NCBI RefSeq assembly: GCF_014650895.1
Contig: NZ_BMVV01000023.1
Location: forward strand, 62,001 to 126,000
Direction: 5' to 3'
From: Streptomyces omiyaensis
Lineage (GTDB): Bacteria > Actinomycetota > Actinomycetes > Streptomycetales > Streptomycetaceae
DNA length: 64,000 bases
Positions 51,510 to 59,459 of this stretch are shown one piece after another (positions within the stretch are counted from its first letter, which is position 1; every line of letters starts with the position of its first letter). The notes under the pieces are model-generated. The model did not search any database and had not been told where the DNA came from. It worked only from the letters and a program-made list of their open reading frames with translations. The translations under genes and the position numbers were made by a program.

Positions 51510-51637
51510 CCGGTCCCGCCCCTGCCCTCCGCCCCCGCCTTTTTACCTCCCGCTTCCCGCCTCCCCCCCGTCCTTTCCGCCCCCTCCTCCCGTCCCGCCC
51601 CCTCCCTTCGCCCTTCCGGACCCGACCCTCCCCTCCC
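51510..51637 (+). repeat. Polypyrimidine-rich leader
   Basis: The + strand is almost entirely C and T here, interrupted mainly by single G in CG steps, and includes a TTTTT run, unusual for this genome. Just upstream (51446-51485) a short C-rich unit with GACACCCCC is repeated. It lies in the 5' leader of the conservon 3 kinase. Confidence 0.75.
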
Positions 51638-51655
51638 AGCCGGAACGAGGAGCCC

Positions 51656-54600
51656 ATGCGAACTCCCCGCAAGAACCAGGACGCCGCGGCGCCCGCGCCG
51701 CCGGCGTCCGCACGCGGGCGGCGCGCGCACGCCGGGCCGCCCGCCGACGAACCGGAACCCCCCGCCGCCGATCCCGATCCCGGACCCGGCACCCCGCCCG
51801 GCACCCCGCCCCCCACCCCGCCCGGCGTCGACGCCCCGGCGGACGACGCCGCGGCGAGCGGCCCGGCGCCGGACACCGGCCCGGAGGAACGCGCCGCCAC
51901 GGCGGCGGACCACCGGGGACTGCGGCCCCGCACCGTACGCGCCAAGATCGTCTCGCTCCTCATGGTGCCGGTCGTCTCGCTCCTCGCCCTCTGGGGCTTC
52001 GCCACCGTCACCACCGCCCAGGACATGGCGCGGATCCGCCAGCTCCAGCGCGTCGACGCCGACATCCGGCAGCCCGTGGCCGCCACCGTCGCCGCCCTCC
52101 AGGACGAGCGCCGCGCCGCCGTACGGCAGCTCGCCGCCCCCGGCGCCGCCCGCGCCGCCGAGCTGGAGGACCGGATCCGCCGCACCGACGAGGCCGTCGC
52201 CCGGCTCCGCCTCGGCGACGGCCACACCGTCGGCGACTCCGGCGACCTGCCCGCCGACGTCGCCGAACGCGTCGGCGCCCTCGTCGGCGAGGTCCGGGGA
52301 CTGGTCCGGCTCCGCGCGGCCGCCGCCGAAGGGGAAGGCGACGGGGACCGCGCCTACCGCGCGTACACGACCGCCGTCTCGGCCGGCTTCGCCGTCGGCG
52401 GGGCCCTCAGCGGCCTCCAGGACACCGGACAGGGCTCCCACGCGCGCGTGCTCCTCGAACTCGCCCGCGCCGGCGAGATGCTCGCCCGCGAGGACGCCCT
52501 CCTCGGCGCCGCCCACCTCACCGGCCGGATGACCGCCGAACACCAGCGCGCCTTCACCGGCACCGTCGAGACCCGGCGCACCCTCCTCGCCTCCGCCACC
52601 GCAGACCTCCCCCCGGCCGGCCGCACCGCCTGGTCCCGGCTCGCCGCCGGCACCGACCACGCCCGGCTCACCACCGCCGAGGACCGCGTCTCCGCCGCCG
52701 ACGGCGGACGGCCCGCCGCCCAGGCCGCGCCCTCCGCCGAGTGGGACGCCGCCCTCGCCGCCGTACGCACCGGCCTGGCCGGGATCGAGGACGACGCGCG
52801 CGCCGCCGCGGCCGACGGCACCGGTCCCTTCGCGGGCGGCATCCTCAGCCCCGCGGGGGCCGCCGTCGTCCTCGGCCTCCTCGCCGTCGCCGCCTCCCTC
52901 GTCATCTCGGTCCGCATCGGCCGCGGCCTCGTCGTCGAACTGGTCAGCCTCCGCAACACCGCCCTCGGCATCGCCCGCCGCAAACTCCCCGCCGCCATGG
53001 GCAGGCTGCGCGCCGGCGAGGAGATCGACGTCCTGGCCGAGGCGCCGCCGGGCCCCGCGCCCCGGGACGAGATCGGCCAGGTCGGCGAGGCCCTCGCCAC
53101 CGTCCACCGGGCCGCCCTCGCCGCGGCCGTCGAACGCGCCGAGCTGGCCGACGGCATCTCCGGGGTCTTCGTCAACCTCGCCCGCCGCAGCCAGGTCCTC
53201 GTCCACCGCCAGCTCAACCTCCTGGACAGCATGGAGCGGCGCGCCGACGACCCCGCGGAACTCGGCGACCTCTTCCGGCTCGACCACCTGACCACCCGGA
53301 TGCGCCGCCACGCCGAGAGCCTGATCATCCTCTCCGGTGCCGCTCCCGGCCGCGCCTGGCGGATGCCGGTGCCGCTGACCAGCGTCGTCCGCGCCGCCGT
53401 CTCCGAGATCGAGGACTACGCGCGCGTGGAGGTGCGCCGGCTCCCCGAGACGGCCGTCGCCGGCGGCGCCGTCGCCGACCTCACCCACCTCCTCGCCGAA
53501 CTCATCGAGAACGCCGCCCAGTTCTCCCCGCCCCACACCAAGGTCCGGGTCAGCGGCGAACCCGTCGGCAACGGCTACGCGCTGGAGATCGAGGACCGGG
53601 GCCTCGGCATGGGCAGGGAGACCCTCGCCGAGGCCAACGCCCGCATCGACCGGTCCGAGGCCCTCGACCTCTTCGACAGCGACCGCCTCGGACTCTTCGT
53701 CGTCAGCCGCCTCTCCGCCCGGCACGCCGTGAAGGTCCACCTCCGCCCGTCCCCCTACGGCGGCACCACCGCCGTGGTCCTGCTGCCCACCGAACTGCTC
53801 CAGGGCGCACCGCCGTCCGACCGGGACACCAGGCCCGCCGGGGCCTCCGCCCCGCCTTCCGGTACGGCCGCCCCGGGCGGCGCGCGCGCCGCCCGCGAGC
53901 GCGAGGAGGCCCACCGCGCGGAGGCCCGCCGCTTCGCCGCGCCCCCGGCGGGTCCGTACGCCGACGGAGCCCGCCCGGGCCCCGGCACCCCGCCCCCCGC
54001 GCCGCCCACCGGGCAGCCGAAGACCCCCGCGGGCCCCTCGGCGGTCCCCGCCGGCGGCCCGGCCGCCTCCGGGGCACCGCGCGCGTCCGCCGCGCCGGCG
54101 CCCCCGCGCCCGGAGCCGACTCCCGACCGGCCGGCGCCCCCGCCGCGCCCCACCGCCGTCCCCGCGCTCGCCCCGGACCCCCCACCCGTCCCGGGCCCTC
54201 CCCCCGCCTCCGTACCGGCCGGTGTCACCGCCCTGCGCCCCCGTGGCCCCGTGCCGCCGCGGGGGACGGCGCAGGGGCCGTCGCAGCCGGTGCCGACGGC
54301 CGGGCCGGCCCAGGCCTCCGGCGACGCGGACGGGGACGCCGGACTGCCCCGTCGCATCCGGCAGGCGAGCCTCGTCCCGCAGCTGCGCGGGGCCCCCGCA
54401 CCCGAGGCCCTCGTCCCCGGCGCGCCGGAGCGGACGCCCGAGCAGGCGCGCGCCCGGATGGCCGCCTACCGCGACGGCTGGCAGCGGGGCGGCGGCCCCG
54501 TACCGGGCACCCGCCGCCCGCTCGGCGACGGCAGCCCCCCGGCGGCCGCCGGGGACCGCGTCACCCGCCCGTACGTCGACGCGGGCCCCGCACCCCACGG

Positions 54601-54745
54601 AGGTGCCCGCCCCGACGCCCCGCACGAGCGGAGCACCCCGCACGACCCGCGCGCCGACGCACGCGCGCGTACCGACCTCGGCCCCTACTTCGGCGCCCGC
54701 GCCAACCCGCCCCAGGACACCCGATCCGAAGGAGACGACGCATGA
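51656..54745 (+). CDS. cvnA: Conservon sensor kinase with nitrate-sensor-like periplasmic domain (conservon 3)
   Basis: 1029 aa. A Pro/Ala/Asp-rich N-terminus (to about 95) precedes a membrane helix (KIVSLLMVPVVSLLALWGF), an extracellular all-helical domain of about 280 residues resembling NIT sensors (AATVAALQDERRAAVRQLA), a second helix (AAVVLGLLAVAASLVISVRIG near 400), a HAMP-like linker and DHp region (VFVNLARRSQVLVHRQLNLLDSME), and an ATPase with LLAELIENAAQFSPPHT near 612 and EDRGLGMG. A 300-residue Pro-rich tail ends with GLPRRIRQASLVPQL. GAGGAG precedes the ATG. Twice the size of the other two CvnA proteins here. Confidence 0.93.
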   Translation: MRTPRKNQDAAAPAPPASARGRRAHAGPPADEPEPPAADPDPGPGTPPGTPPPTPPGVDAPADDAAASGPAPDTGPEERAATAADHRGLRPRTVRAKIVSLLMVPVVSLLALWGFATVTTAQDMARIRQLQRVDADIRQPVAATVAALQDERRAAVRQLAAPGAARAAELEDRIRRTDEAVARLRLGDGHTVGDSGDLPADVAERVGALVGEVRGLVRLRAAAAEGEGDGDRAYRAYTTAVSAGFAVGGALSGLQDTGQGSHARVLLELARAGEMLAREDALLGAAHLTGRMTAEHQRAFTGTVETRRTLLASATADLPPAGRTAWSRLAAGTDHARLTTAEDRVSAADGGRPAAQAAPSAEWDAALAAVRTGLAGIEDDARAAAADGTGPFAGGILSPAGAAVVLGLLAVAASLVISVRIGRGLVVELVSLRNTALGIARRKLPAAMGRLRAGEEIDVLAEAPPGPAPRDEIGQVGEALATVHRAALAAAVERAELADGISGVFVNLARRSQVLVHRQLNLLDSMERRADDPAELGDLFRLDHLTTRMRRHAESLIILSGAAPGRAWRMPVPLTSVVRAAVSEIEDYARVEVRRLPETAVAGGAVADLTHLLAELIENAAQFSPPHTKVRVSGEPVGNGYALEIEDRGLGMGRETLAEANARIDRSEALDLFDSDRLGLFVVSRLSARHAVKVHLRPSPYGGTTAVVLLPTELLQGAPPSDRDTRPAGASAPPSGTAAPGGARAAREREEAHRAEARRFAAPPAGPYADGARPGPGTPPPAPPTGQPKTPAGPSAVPAGGPAASGAPRASAAPAPPRPEPTPDRPAPPPRPTAVPALAPDPPPVPGPPPASVPAGVTALRPRGPVPPRGTAQGPSQPVPTAGPAQASGDADGDAGLPRRIRQASLVPQLRGAPAPEALVPGAPERTPEQARARMAAYRDGWQRGGGPVPGTRRPLGDGSPPAAAGDRVTRPYVDAGPAPHGGARPDAPHERSTPHDPRADARARTDLGPYFGARANPPQDTRSEGDDA

Positions 54746-55176
54746 TCGACCACGAGAGGATCTCCCACCACCGCTCCGGCGAACTCGACTGGCTCCTCGA
54801 CGACCTGGTGGACAGGGTCCGCGAGGTCCGGCACACGGTCGTGCTGTCCGGCGACGGCCTCGCGGTCGGCGCGTCCAGCGGACTGAGCCGGGAGGACGCC
54901 GAGCACCTCGCGGCCGTCGCCTCCGGCTTCCACAGCCTCGCCAAGGGCGCCGGACGCCAGTTCCACACCGGCGGCGTCCGCCAGACCATGGTCGAGATGG
55001 ACGACGGCTTCCTCTTCGTCGCCGCCGCGGGCGACGGCTCCTGCCTGGCCGTCCTCAGCTCCGTCAGCGCCGACATCGGCCTCATCGCCTACGAGATGGC
55101 GCGGCTCGTCAAACGGGTCGGCGAGCACCTGCACACCCCGCCGCGGCTCACGGTGACCCCGCCGGCCGGCGGCTGA
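54742..55176 (+). CDS. cvnB: Conservon Roadblock/LC7 protein (conservon 3)
   Basis: 144 aa. ELDWLLDDLVDRVREVRHTVVLSGDGLAVGAS opens the fold; QTMVEMDDGFLFVAAAGDGSCLAVLSS follows. The ATG overlaps the kinase stop, with GAAGGAGACG just before. It is strikingly similar to the stand-alone paralogue at 56827. Confidence 0.95.
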   Translation: MIDHERISHHRSGELDWLLDDLVDRVREVRHTVVLSGDGLAVGASSGLSREDAEHLAAVASGFHSLAKGAGRQFHTGGVRQTMVEMDDGFLFVAAAGDGSCLAVLSSVSADIGLIAYEMARLVKRVGEHLHTPPRLTVTPPAGG

Positions 55177-55188
55177 CCGGAGCCCCCC

Positions 55189-55617
55189 ATGACCGTGGAC
55201 AGCACCGGCGGCACCACCGGCGGCGGCCCGCCCGCACCGGGCAGCCAGTGGTACGACGCCGACGCCGGACCGCTCGTCCGGCCGTACGCGATGACCGGCG
55301 GCCGCACCAGACCCGGCCCCAGCAACGTACGGTTCGACCTCATCGCGCTCGTCGTCGTGGACGACGACCCGCCGGGCCCGGACGAGGAGGCCGTCCTCGG
55401 GCCCGAACACCGCGCCCTGCTCTCCCTCTGCCGGGCCGAGACCCAGTCGGTGGCCGAACTCGCCGCCGACGCCGACCTGCCCGTGGGCGTCGTCCGGGTC
55501 CTCCTCGGCGACCTCCTCGAATCGGGCTTCGTACGGGTCAGCCGTCCCGTGCCGCCCGCGCAGCTCCCCGACGAACGCATCCTGAGAGAAGTGATCGATG
55601 GCCTACGAGCGCTCTGA
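55189..55617 (+). CDS. cvnC: Conservon DUF742 protein (conservon 3)
   Basis: 142 aa. PLVRPYAMTGGRTRP, FDLIALVVV and the winged-helix-like HRALLSLCRAETQSVAELAADADLPVGVVRVLLGDLLESGFVRV, ending REVIDGLRAL, are the DUF742 signature. It overlaps the GTPase gene by 20 bp, as in conservon 2. Confidence 0.95.
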   Translation: MTVDSTGGTTGGGPPAPGSQWYDADAGPLVRPYAMTGGRTRPGPSNVRFDLIALVVVDDDPPGPDEEAVLGPEHRALLSLCRAETQSVAELAADADLPVGVVRVLLGDLLESGFVRVSRPVPPAQLPDERILREVIDGLRAL

Positions 55618-56206
55618 CAGCCCCGGCGCGGACGGCGGCGACGCTCTCGCCCTGAAGATCCTCGTCGCCGGCGGCTTCGGCGTCGGCAAGACCACCCTGG
55701 TCGGCGCGGTCAGCGAGATCCGCCCCCTGCGCACCGAGGAACGGCTCAGCCGGGCCGGCGAACTCGTCGACGACACCGGGGGGGTCGACCGGAAGACGAC
55801 CACCACCGTCGCCATGGACTTCGGCCGGATCACGATCCGCGCGGGGCTGTCGCTGTACCTCTTCGGAACCCCCGGACAGGACCGCTTCTGGTTCCTGTGG
55901 GACGAGCTCTCCCAGGGCGCCCTCGGCGCGGTCGTCCTCGCCGACACCCGCCGCCTGGAGGACTGCTTCCCGGCGGTCGACTACTTCGAGCACCGGAAGA
56001 TCCCGTTCGTGGTGGCCGTCAACTGCTTCGAGGGCGCCCGTTCCTACGGGGCGCGGGACGTGTCCCGCGCGCTCGACCTCGACCGGGGCACCCCGGTGGT
56101 GCTCTGCGACGCGCGGGACCGCGACTCCGGCAAGGAGGTCCTGATCCGGGTCGTCGAGCACGCCGGGCGGATGCACACCGCCCGGCTCCTCGACACGGTC
56201 GGCTGA
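55598..56206 (+). CDS. cvnD: Conservon small GTPase (conservon 3)
   Basis: 202 aa. G1 GGFGVGKTT near 22, switch I TTTTVAMDFGRI, G3 FGTPGQDRF near 88, and VAVNCF at the G4 position without NKxD. No P450 follows, unlike conservon 2. Confidence 0.95.
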   Translation: MAYERSDSPGADGGDALALKILVAGGFGVGKTTLVGAVSEIRPLRTEERLSRAGELVDDTGGVDRKTTTTVAMDFGRITIRAGLSLYLFGTPGQDRFWFLWDELSQGALGAVVLADTRRLEDCFPAVDYFEHRKIPFVVAVNCFEGARSYGARDVSRALDLDRGTPVVLCDARDRDSGKEVLIRVVEHAGRMHTARLLDTVG

Positions 56207-56228
56207 ACCGGCCCGCGTCCGGGGGAGG

Positions 56229-56654
56229 TCAGTCGGAGACCCCGCCCGCCGAGGCCACCTTCTCGATCCTCACCCGGACGACCAGCTCGCCCGGCACCCC
56301 GTTGCGGGCACCGAACTCCGCGGCCCGGTCCTCGCCCATGTAGCGGCCGCCGATGACGGTGGCCCAGTGGACGAGCTCCGCCGGGTCCTCGCTCAGCTCG
56401 GCCCGGCCGCTCAGGGTGACGTACGAGAACGGCGGGGCGTCGTCGTCGACGCAGAGCGAGACCCGGCCGTCCCGGGCCAGGTTGCGGCCCTTCACCGTGT
56501 CCTTCCCGGTGTTGAGGACGAAGGAGTCCCCGTCGAGCACGAACCACACCGGCACGACGTGGGGACTGCCGTCCGCGCGCACGGTCGCGAGCTTGCCGGT
56601 CCGGGTGCCCCGGGACACGAAGTCCCGCCACTGTTCCTCGGTCATTCTCGTCAT
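56229..56654 (-). CDS. PPOX-class F420-dependent oxidoreductase (FDOR)
   Basis: 141 aa split-barrel protein. KLATVRADGSPHVVPVWFVLDGDSFVLNTG and KGRNLARDGRVSLCVDDD match F420-binding FDOR-B proteins; the GRYMGEDRAAEFG helix follows. It probably uses reduced F420 to reduce a small substrate. ATG at 56654 or, nine bases on, 56645. It converges on the conservon 3 GTPase. Confidence 0.85.
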   Translation of the reverse strand: MTRMTEEQWRDFVSRGTRTGKLATVRADGSPHVVPVWFVLDGDSFVLNTGKDTVKGRNLARDGRVSLCVDDDAPPFSYVTLSGRAELSEDPAELVHWATVIGGRYMGEDRAAEFGARNGVPGELVVRVRIEKVASAGGVSD

Positions 56655-56826
56655 GACCCCATCGTGCGGCACCGGACGGCCGCGTGGCGGCACACCCGGG
56701 CCGACCGGGGTGCTTGCCCTGTCCACGACAGTGCGTAAGGCTTGCCGCGACACGCGGTCCGTACCGGCGAACGCGGGCACGGGGCCCGGCCGGCGCGACC
56801 GCACCGACGAGGGGGAGGACCATCAC

Positions 56827-57231
56827 ATGGCGCTGGACAAGGGGCTCGACTGGCTCCTGGACGACCTGACCCGGAGGGTCGGGCCGATACGGCACGCCCT
56901 GGTGCTGTCGAACGACGGTCTGGTGACCGGCGCGAGCAGTGAACTCGCGCGGGAGGACGCGGAGCACCTGGCCGCCGTCTCCTCCGGCCTGCACAGTCTC
57001 GCGCGCGGTTCCGGCCGGCACTTCCGGGCCGGACGGGCCCGGCAGACGATGGTCGAGTTCGACGAGGCACTGCTGTTCGTCACGGCGGCGGGCGAGGGCA
57101 GTTGCCTCTGCGTGCTGAGCGACGCCGAGGCCGACGTCGGCCAGGTCGCGTACGAGATGACGCTGCTGGTCAACAGGGTCGGCGAGCACCTGGGCGTCTC
57201 CGCGCGACAGCCCGGCGGACCCCTGTCCTGA
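56827..57231 (+). CDS. Stand-alone Roadblock/LC7 protein, paralogue of conservon 3 cvnB
   Basis: 134 aa. GLDWLLDDLTRRVGPIRHALVLSNDG, AREDAEHLAAVSSGLHSLARG and QTMVEFDEALLFVTAAGEGSC align along their length with the 54742 protein. There is no kinase, DUF742 or GTPase gene after it, so it appears to be a duplicated CvnB separated from its conservon by a reversed F420 gene. It could compete for the CvnA/CvnD partners. GAGGGGGAGG precedes the ATG. Confidence 0.92.
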   Translation: MALDKGLDWLLDDLTRRVGPIRHALVLSNDGLVTGASSELAREDAEHLAAVSSGLHSLARGSGRHFRAGRARQTMVEFDEALLFVTAAGEGSCLCVLSDAEADVGQVAYEMTLLVNRVGEHLGVSARQPGGPLS

Positions 57232-57234
57232 CCG

Positions 57235-57257
57235 TTGTCCACAGCCGGTTGTCCACA
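57235..57257 (+). promoter_or_regulatory. Pair of perfect Streptomyces-type DnaA boxes
   Basis: TTGTCCACA occurs at 57235-57243 and again at 57249-57257, same orientation, 14 bp apart start to start. TTGTCCACA is the preferred DnaA box of Streptomyces. They sit right after the Roadblock stop and 89 bp upstream of the next gene. There is no dnaA or dnaN nearby, so this is not oriC. Confidence 0.75.
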
Positions 57258-57345
57258 GGCCGCACGCGCTTCGTCACTCTCCGTTACATTCGGGAGGGCC
57301 GGGTTCACGGGAACCCGGGGGAGCGCGTGGGGAGGAGCGGACGCC

Positions 57346-58545
57346 ATGACGGTGGACGACAGGGCGGGGACGACGGGGGCGGCGCGGACGGCGCCGTCGG
57401 GGCCGGCGGTGGCACCGGCCCGGGCCGCGGAGGAGCTGGGACTGCGCCGGGAGGACTTCCGGCTCGCCGTCCTGATGGGACTGATCAGGACGGTTCCCGT
57501 CCCGGCCCCGGTCGCGGATGCGGATCGGGAAGACGTGCTCCGGGGCCCGCTTCGGATCCGGGACCGGAGCGGACGGGCCCGGGCGCCCGAGCGGCGCCCG
57601 GTCGAGCGGGCCGAGCTCGAACGGCTCAAGGCGGCCCCGGACTTCCCGGCCGGCCTCCGCGACCGCGTCCGGACCGTGGGCGCCGGGGAGGCCGCCGAGC
57701 TCCTCTCCGTCACCCACGGCCGCTTCACCCGGCTGGCCCGCACCGGCCATCTCAGCCCGGTCCGCTTCTCCGTCAACCGCTACCGCTCGGTGATCTGGCG
57801 GTACGTGGCGGCCGAGGTCACCGCCTTCGGCGCGGACCGCCCCGACCTGCTCACCGGCCGGCTGCCGGCCGAGCTGCGCGAGCGCGCCGACACGGCCGAC
57901 CTGCGGGCCCGCAACTGGCGCACCCGCCACCTGGGCCTGCTGCTCCGCGCCGAGGACGACCCCTGGATCCGGGCCGCGGCGATCGCCTCGCTGCTCGACC
58001 CGGTCCAGCTGGCGGAGGTCGTCGACGACCCATACGAGCGCCTCCACCTGGACCGGCTGCGCCCCGCCCCGCCGCCGGGGCTCCCGCTCGCGGGCGCGGC
58101 CCGCGAGCTCGCCGACCGCCTGGTCCGCGCCGACGACCCGGACGAGGTCCTCTGGCACCGGGTGAGCCTCGCCCTCGCCCTGGACGAGGCCCGCGAGGCC
58201 GGCTCGGCGCCGTACCCGGGCGAGCGGGCGAGGGCGAGGACGCCGGAGCCGATGGCGGCTCGGGCGGCTCCGGAGCCCCAACCACCCGTGCCCGGGCCGA
58301 AGCCCGGGCCGAAGCCCGGCCCGGTGGTGCCGGTGCCGGTGCGGGTCGGGGCGGTCCGGGGGCCGGGGGAGCCGCCGGTCGGGCCGGTGACGCCTGCGCC
58401 GATGGGGCCGCGCCGGGGGCGGAGCACGCGCCCGCCGGGACCGGCGGCGCGCACCCGGCGCGCGGGACTGCTGGAGCGGCTCCGGCGCTCCCTCCCGGGG
58501 CGTTCGGCCGGCGCGGGCCGGGGCGAGCGGTGGGGGTGGGGGTGA
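57346..58545 (+). CDS. Hypothetical protein, DUF6397-like, with helix-turn-helix-like segments
   Basis: 399 aa. It resembles a Streptomyces family I recall as DUF6397. AARAAEELGLRREDFRLAVLMGLIRTV and GAGEAAELLSVTHGRFTRLARTGHLSPVRFSVNRYRSVIWRY look like two helix-turn-helix or MerR/excisionase-like modules, each of the 'domain that reads a DNA or partner helix' type. A helical middle follows, then a Pro/Gly-rich tail with repeated PGPKPGPK and an Arg-rich end. GGAGGAGCGG precedes the ATG. Function unknown; DnaA boxes lie in its leader. Confidence 0.7.
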   Translation: MTVDDRAGTTGAARTAPSGPAVAPARAAEELGLRREDFRLAVLMGLIRTVPVPAPVADADREDVLRGPLRIRDRSGRARAPERRPVERAELERLKAAPDFPAGLRDRVRTVGAGEAAELLSVTHGRFTRLARTGHLSPVRFSVNRYRSVIWRYVAAEVTAFGADRPDLLTGRLPAELRERADTADLRARNWRTRHLGLLLRAEDDPWIRAAAIASLLDPVQLAEVVDDPYERLHLDRLRPAPPPGLPLAGAARELADRLVRADDPDEVLWHRVSLALALDEAREAGSAPYPGERARARTPEPMAARAAPEPQPPVPGPKPGPKPGPVVPVPVRVGAVRGPGEPPVGPVTPAPMGPRRGRSTRPPGPAARTRRAGLLERLRRSLPGRSAGAGRGERWGWG

Positions 58546-58835
58546 GGAGCCCGCGGACGCGGCGGACCGCCCGTCCGGCGGAACCGACCGTCGAGGGCGA
58601 CGGCTTCACCGTGCGGATCCGTCCCGAGCGCTGGTGGAGACCGCCCACGGCGACCTCCGGCGCCCCGCGTGCCGCCCCGCCGGGATCGCCCTCCGCTCCG
58701 CCCGCATGCTCCGCCACCGCCCCGGCGGGTCCGCGGCCGGCGCCGGCGCCGTGGACTCCCTCCCCGGCCGGAGCCGTCGACGGGGAGCGGACGGAGGGGG
58801 ATGCTGGAAGGGTGGCACCCGTGCCGAGGAGATGA
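58542..58835 (+). CDS. Small hypothetical protein, coupled on both sides
   Basis: 97 aa. The GTG overlaps the previous stop (GTGA) and its stop overlaps the next ATG (ATGA). A short ordered segment EGDGFTVRIRPERWWRP lies near residue 20; the rest is Pro/Ala-rich. The double overlap is the main reason to call it; composition alone would not be enough. Confidence 0.5.
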   Translation: MRSPRTRRTARPAEPTVEGDGFTVRIRPERWWRPPTATSGAPRAAPPGSPSAPPACSATAPAGPRPAPAPWTPSPAGAVDGERTEGDAGRVAPVPRR

Positions 58836-59206
58836 GCGACGTGTACGACTTGCACATCGACACCGACGTCACCGTCCAGCTGAGCGACTGCGGCCGTGAG
58901 GACGCCAGGGCCGTGTTCGAGGTCCTCGACCACTACTACCGGCTGGAGGACGCCGAAGCGCCGGCTCCGGAGGGTGCCGGGCCGGTCGCCACCGTGTGGA
59001 TGGCCACCTTCGACACCTCCGGCGGGCAGCGCGAGGAGGTGGCTCCCCCGCGGCTCGCCGGCAAGGTCGGCGCCCTGCTGACCGGCGGGTACCAGGCCGT
59101 CGGCGAGGTCGAGCGGGTGCTCGCCGCCGGCTTCGCGATCGAGTCCGCGCAGGCGGTCTCGGGCGACCAGGAGACCGAGGCGCGCCTGCTCCTCGCCTCC
59201 CGCTGA
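58832..59206 (+). CDS. Hypothetical protein
   Basis: 124 aa, acidic. DVYDLHIDTDVTVQLSDCGREDARAVFEVLDHYYRLED, VATVWMATFDTSGG and an Ala-rich C-terminal helical part. It is compact, with no membrane segment, and starts ATG behind GAGGAG. Last gene of the three-gene set; a terminator follows. No family recognised. Confidence 0.75.
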   Translation: MSDVYDLHIDTDVTVQLSDCGREDARAVFEVLDHYYRLEDAEAPAPEGAGPVATVWMATFDTSGGQREEVAPPRLAGKVGALLTGGYQAVGEVERVLAAGFAIESAQAVSGDQETEARLLLASR

Positions 59207-59240
59207 CCCGCGGGCCGGGCGGGAGCGGGCCGGATCGGAC

Positions 59241-59274
59241 ACCCCGGGCGGAGCGGACGGGCTCCGCCCGGGGT
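59241..59274 (+). terminator. Hairpin terminator
   Basis: A perfect 14-bp stem (59241-59254 with 59261-59274) and 6-nt loop, 35 bp after the stop of the preceding gene. Confidence 0.8.
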
Positions 59275-59356
59275 CTCGCTGTGCCCGGAGGGGGGAGGAG
59301 CGAACCCCGGGGGGAGGGGTCCCGCGGAAGGGGAGACCCCCCTTCCCGCCCCGGTA

Positions 59357-59369
59357 TACACCGTGTGTA
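59357..59369 (+). promoter_or_regulatory. Small dyad upstream of the polysaccharide deacetylase
   Basis: TACAC-CGT-GTGTA, in the only AT-richer patch of this spacer, about 90 bp upstream of the deacetylase start. Possible operator or part of a promoter; no regulator can be named. Confidence 0.3.
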
Positions 59370-59459
59370 GAGTTCTCGGCGGCCACGTGAGCATACCCGC
59401 CCTGACCAGGCGTGGACGCGGCCGCCTCACACACGAAACCGGGGAAAGCGGGTACCACC

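Noticed and set aside
57235..57257. Chromosomal origin
   Set aside because: Only two DnaA boxes and no dnaA, dnaN or AT-rich unwinding region nearby.
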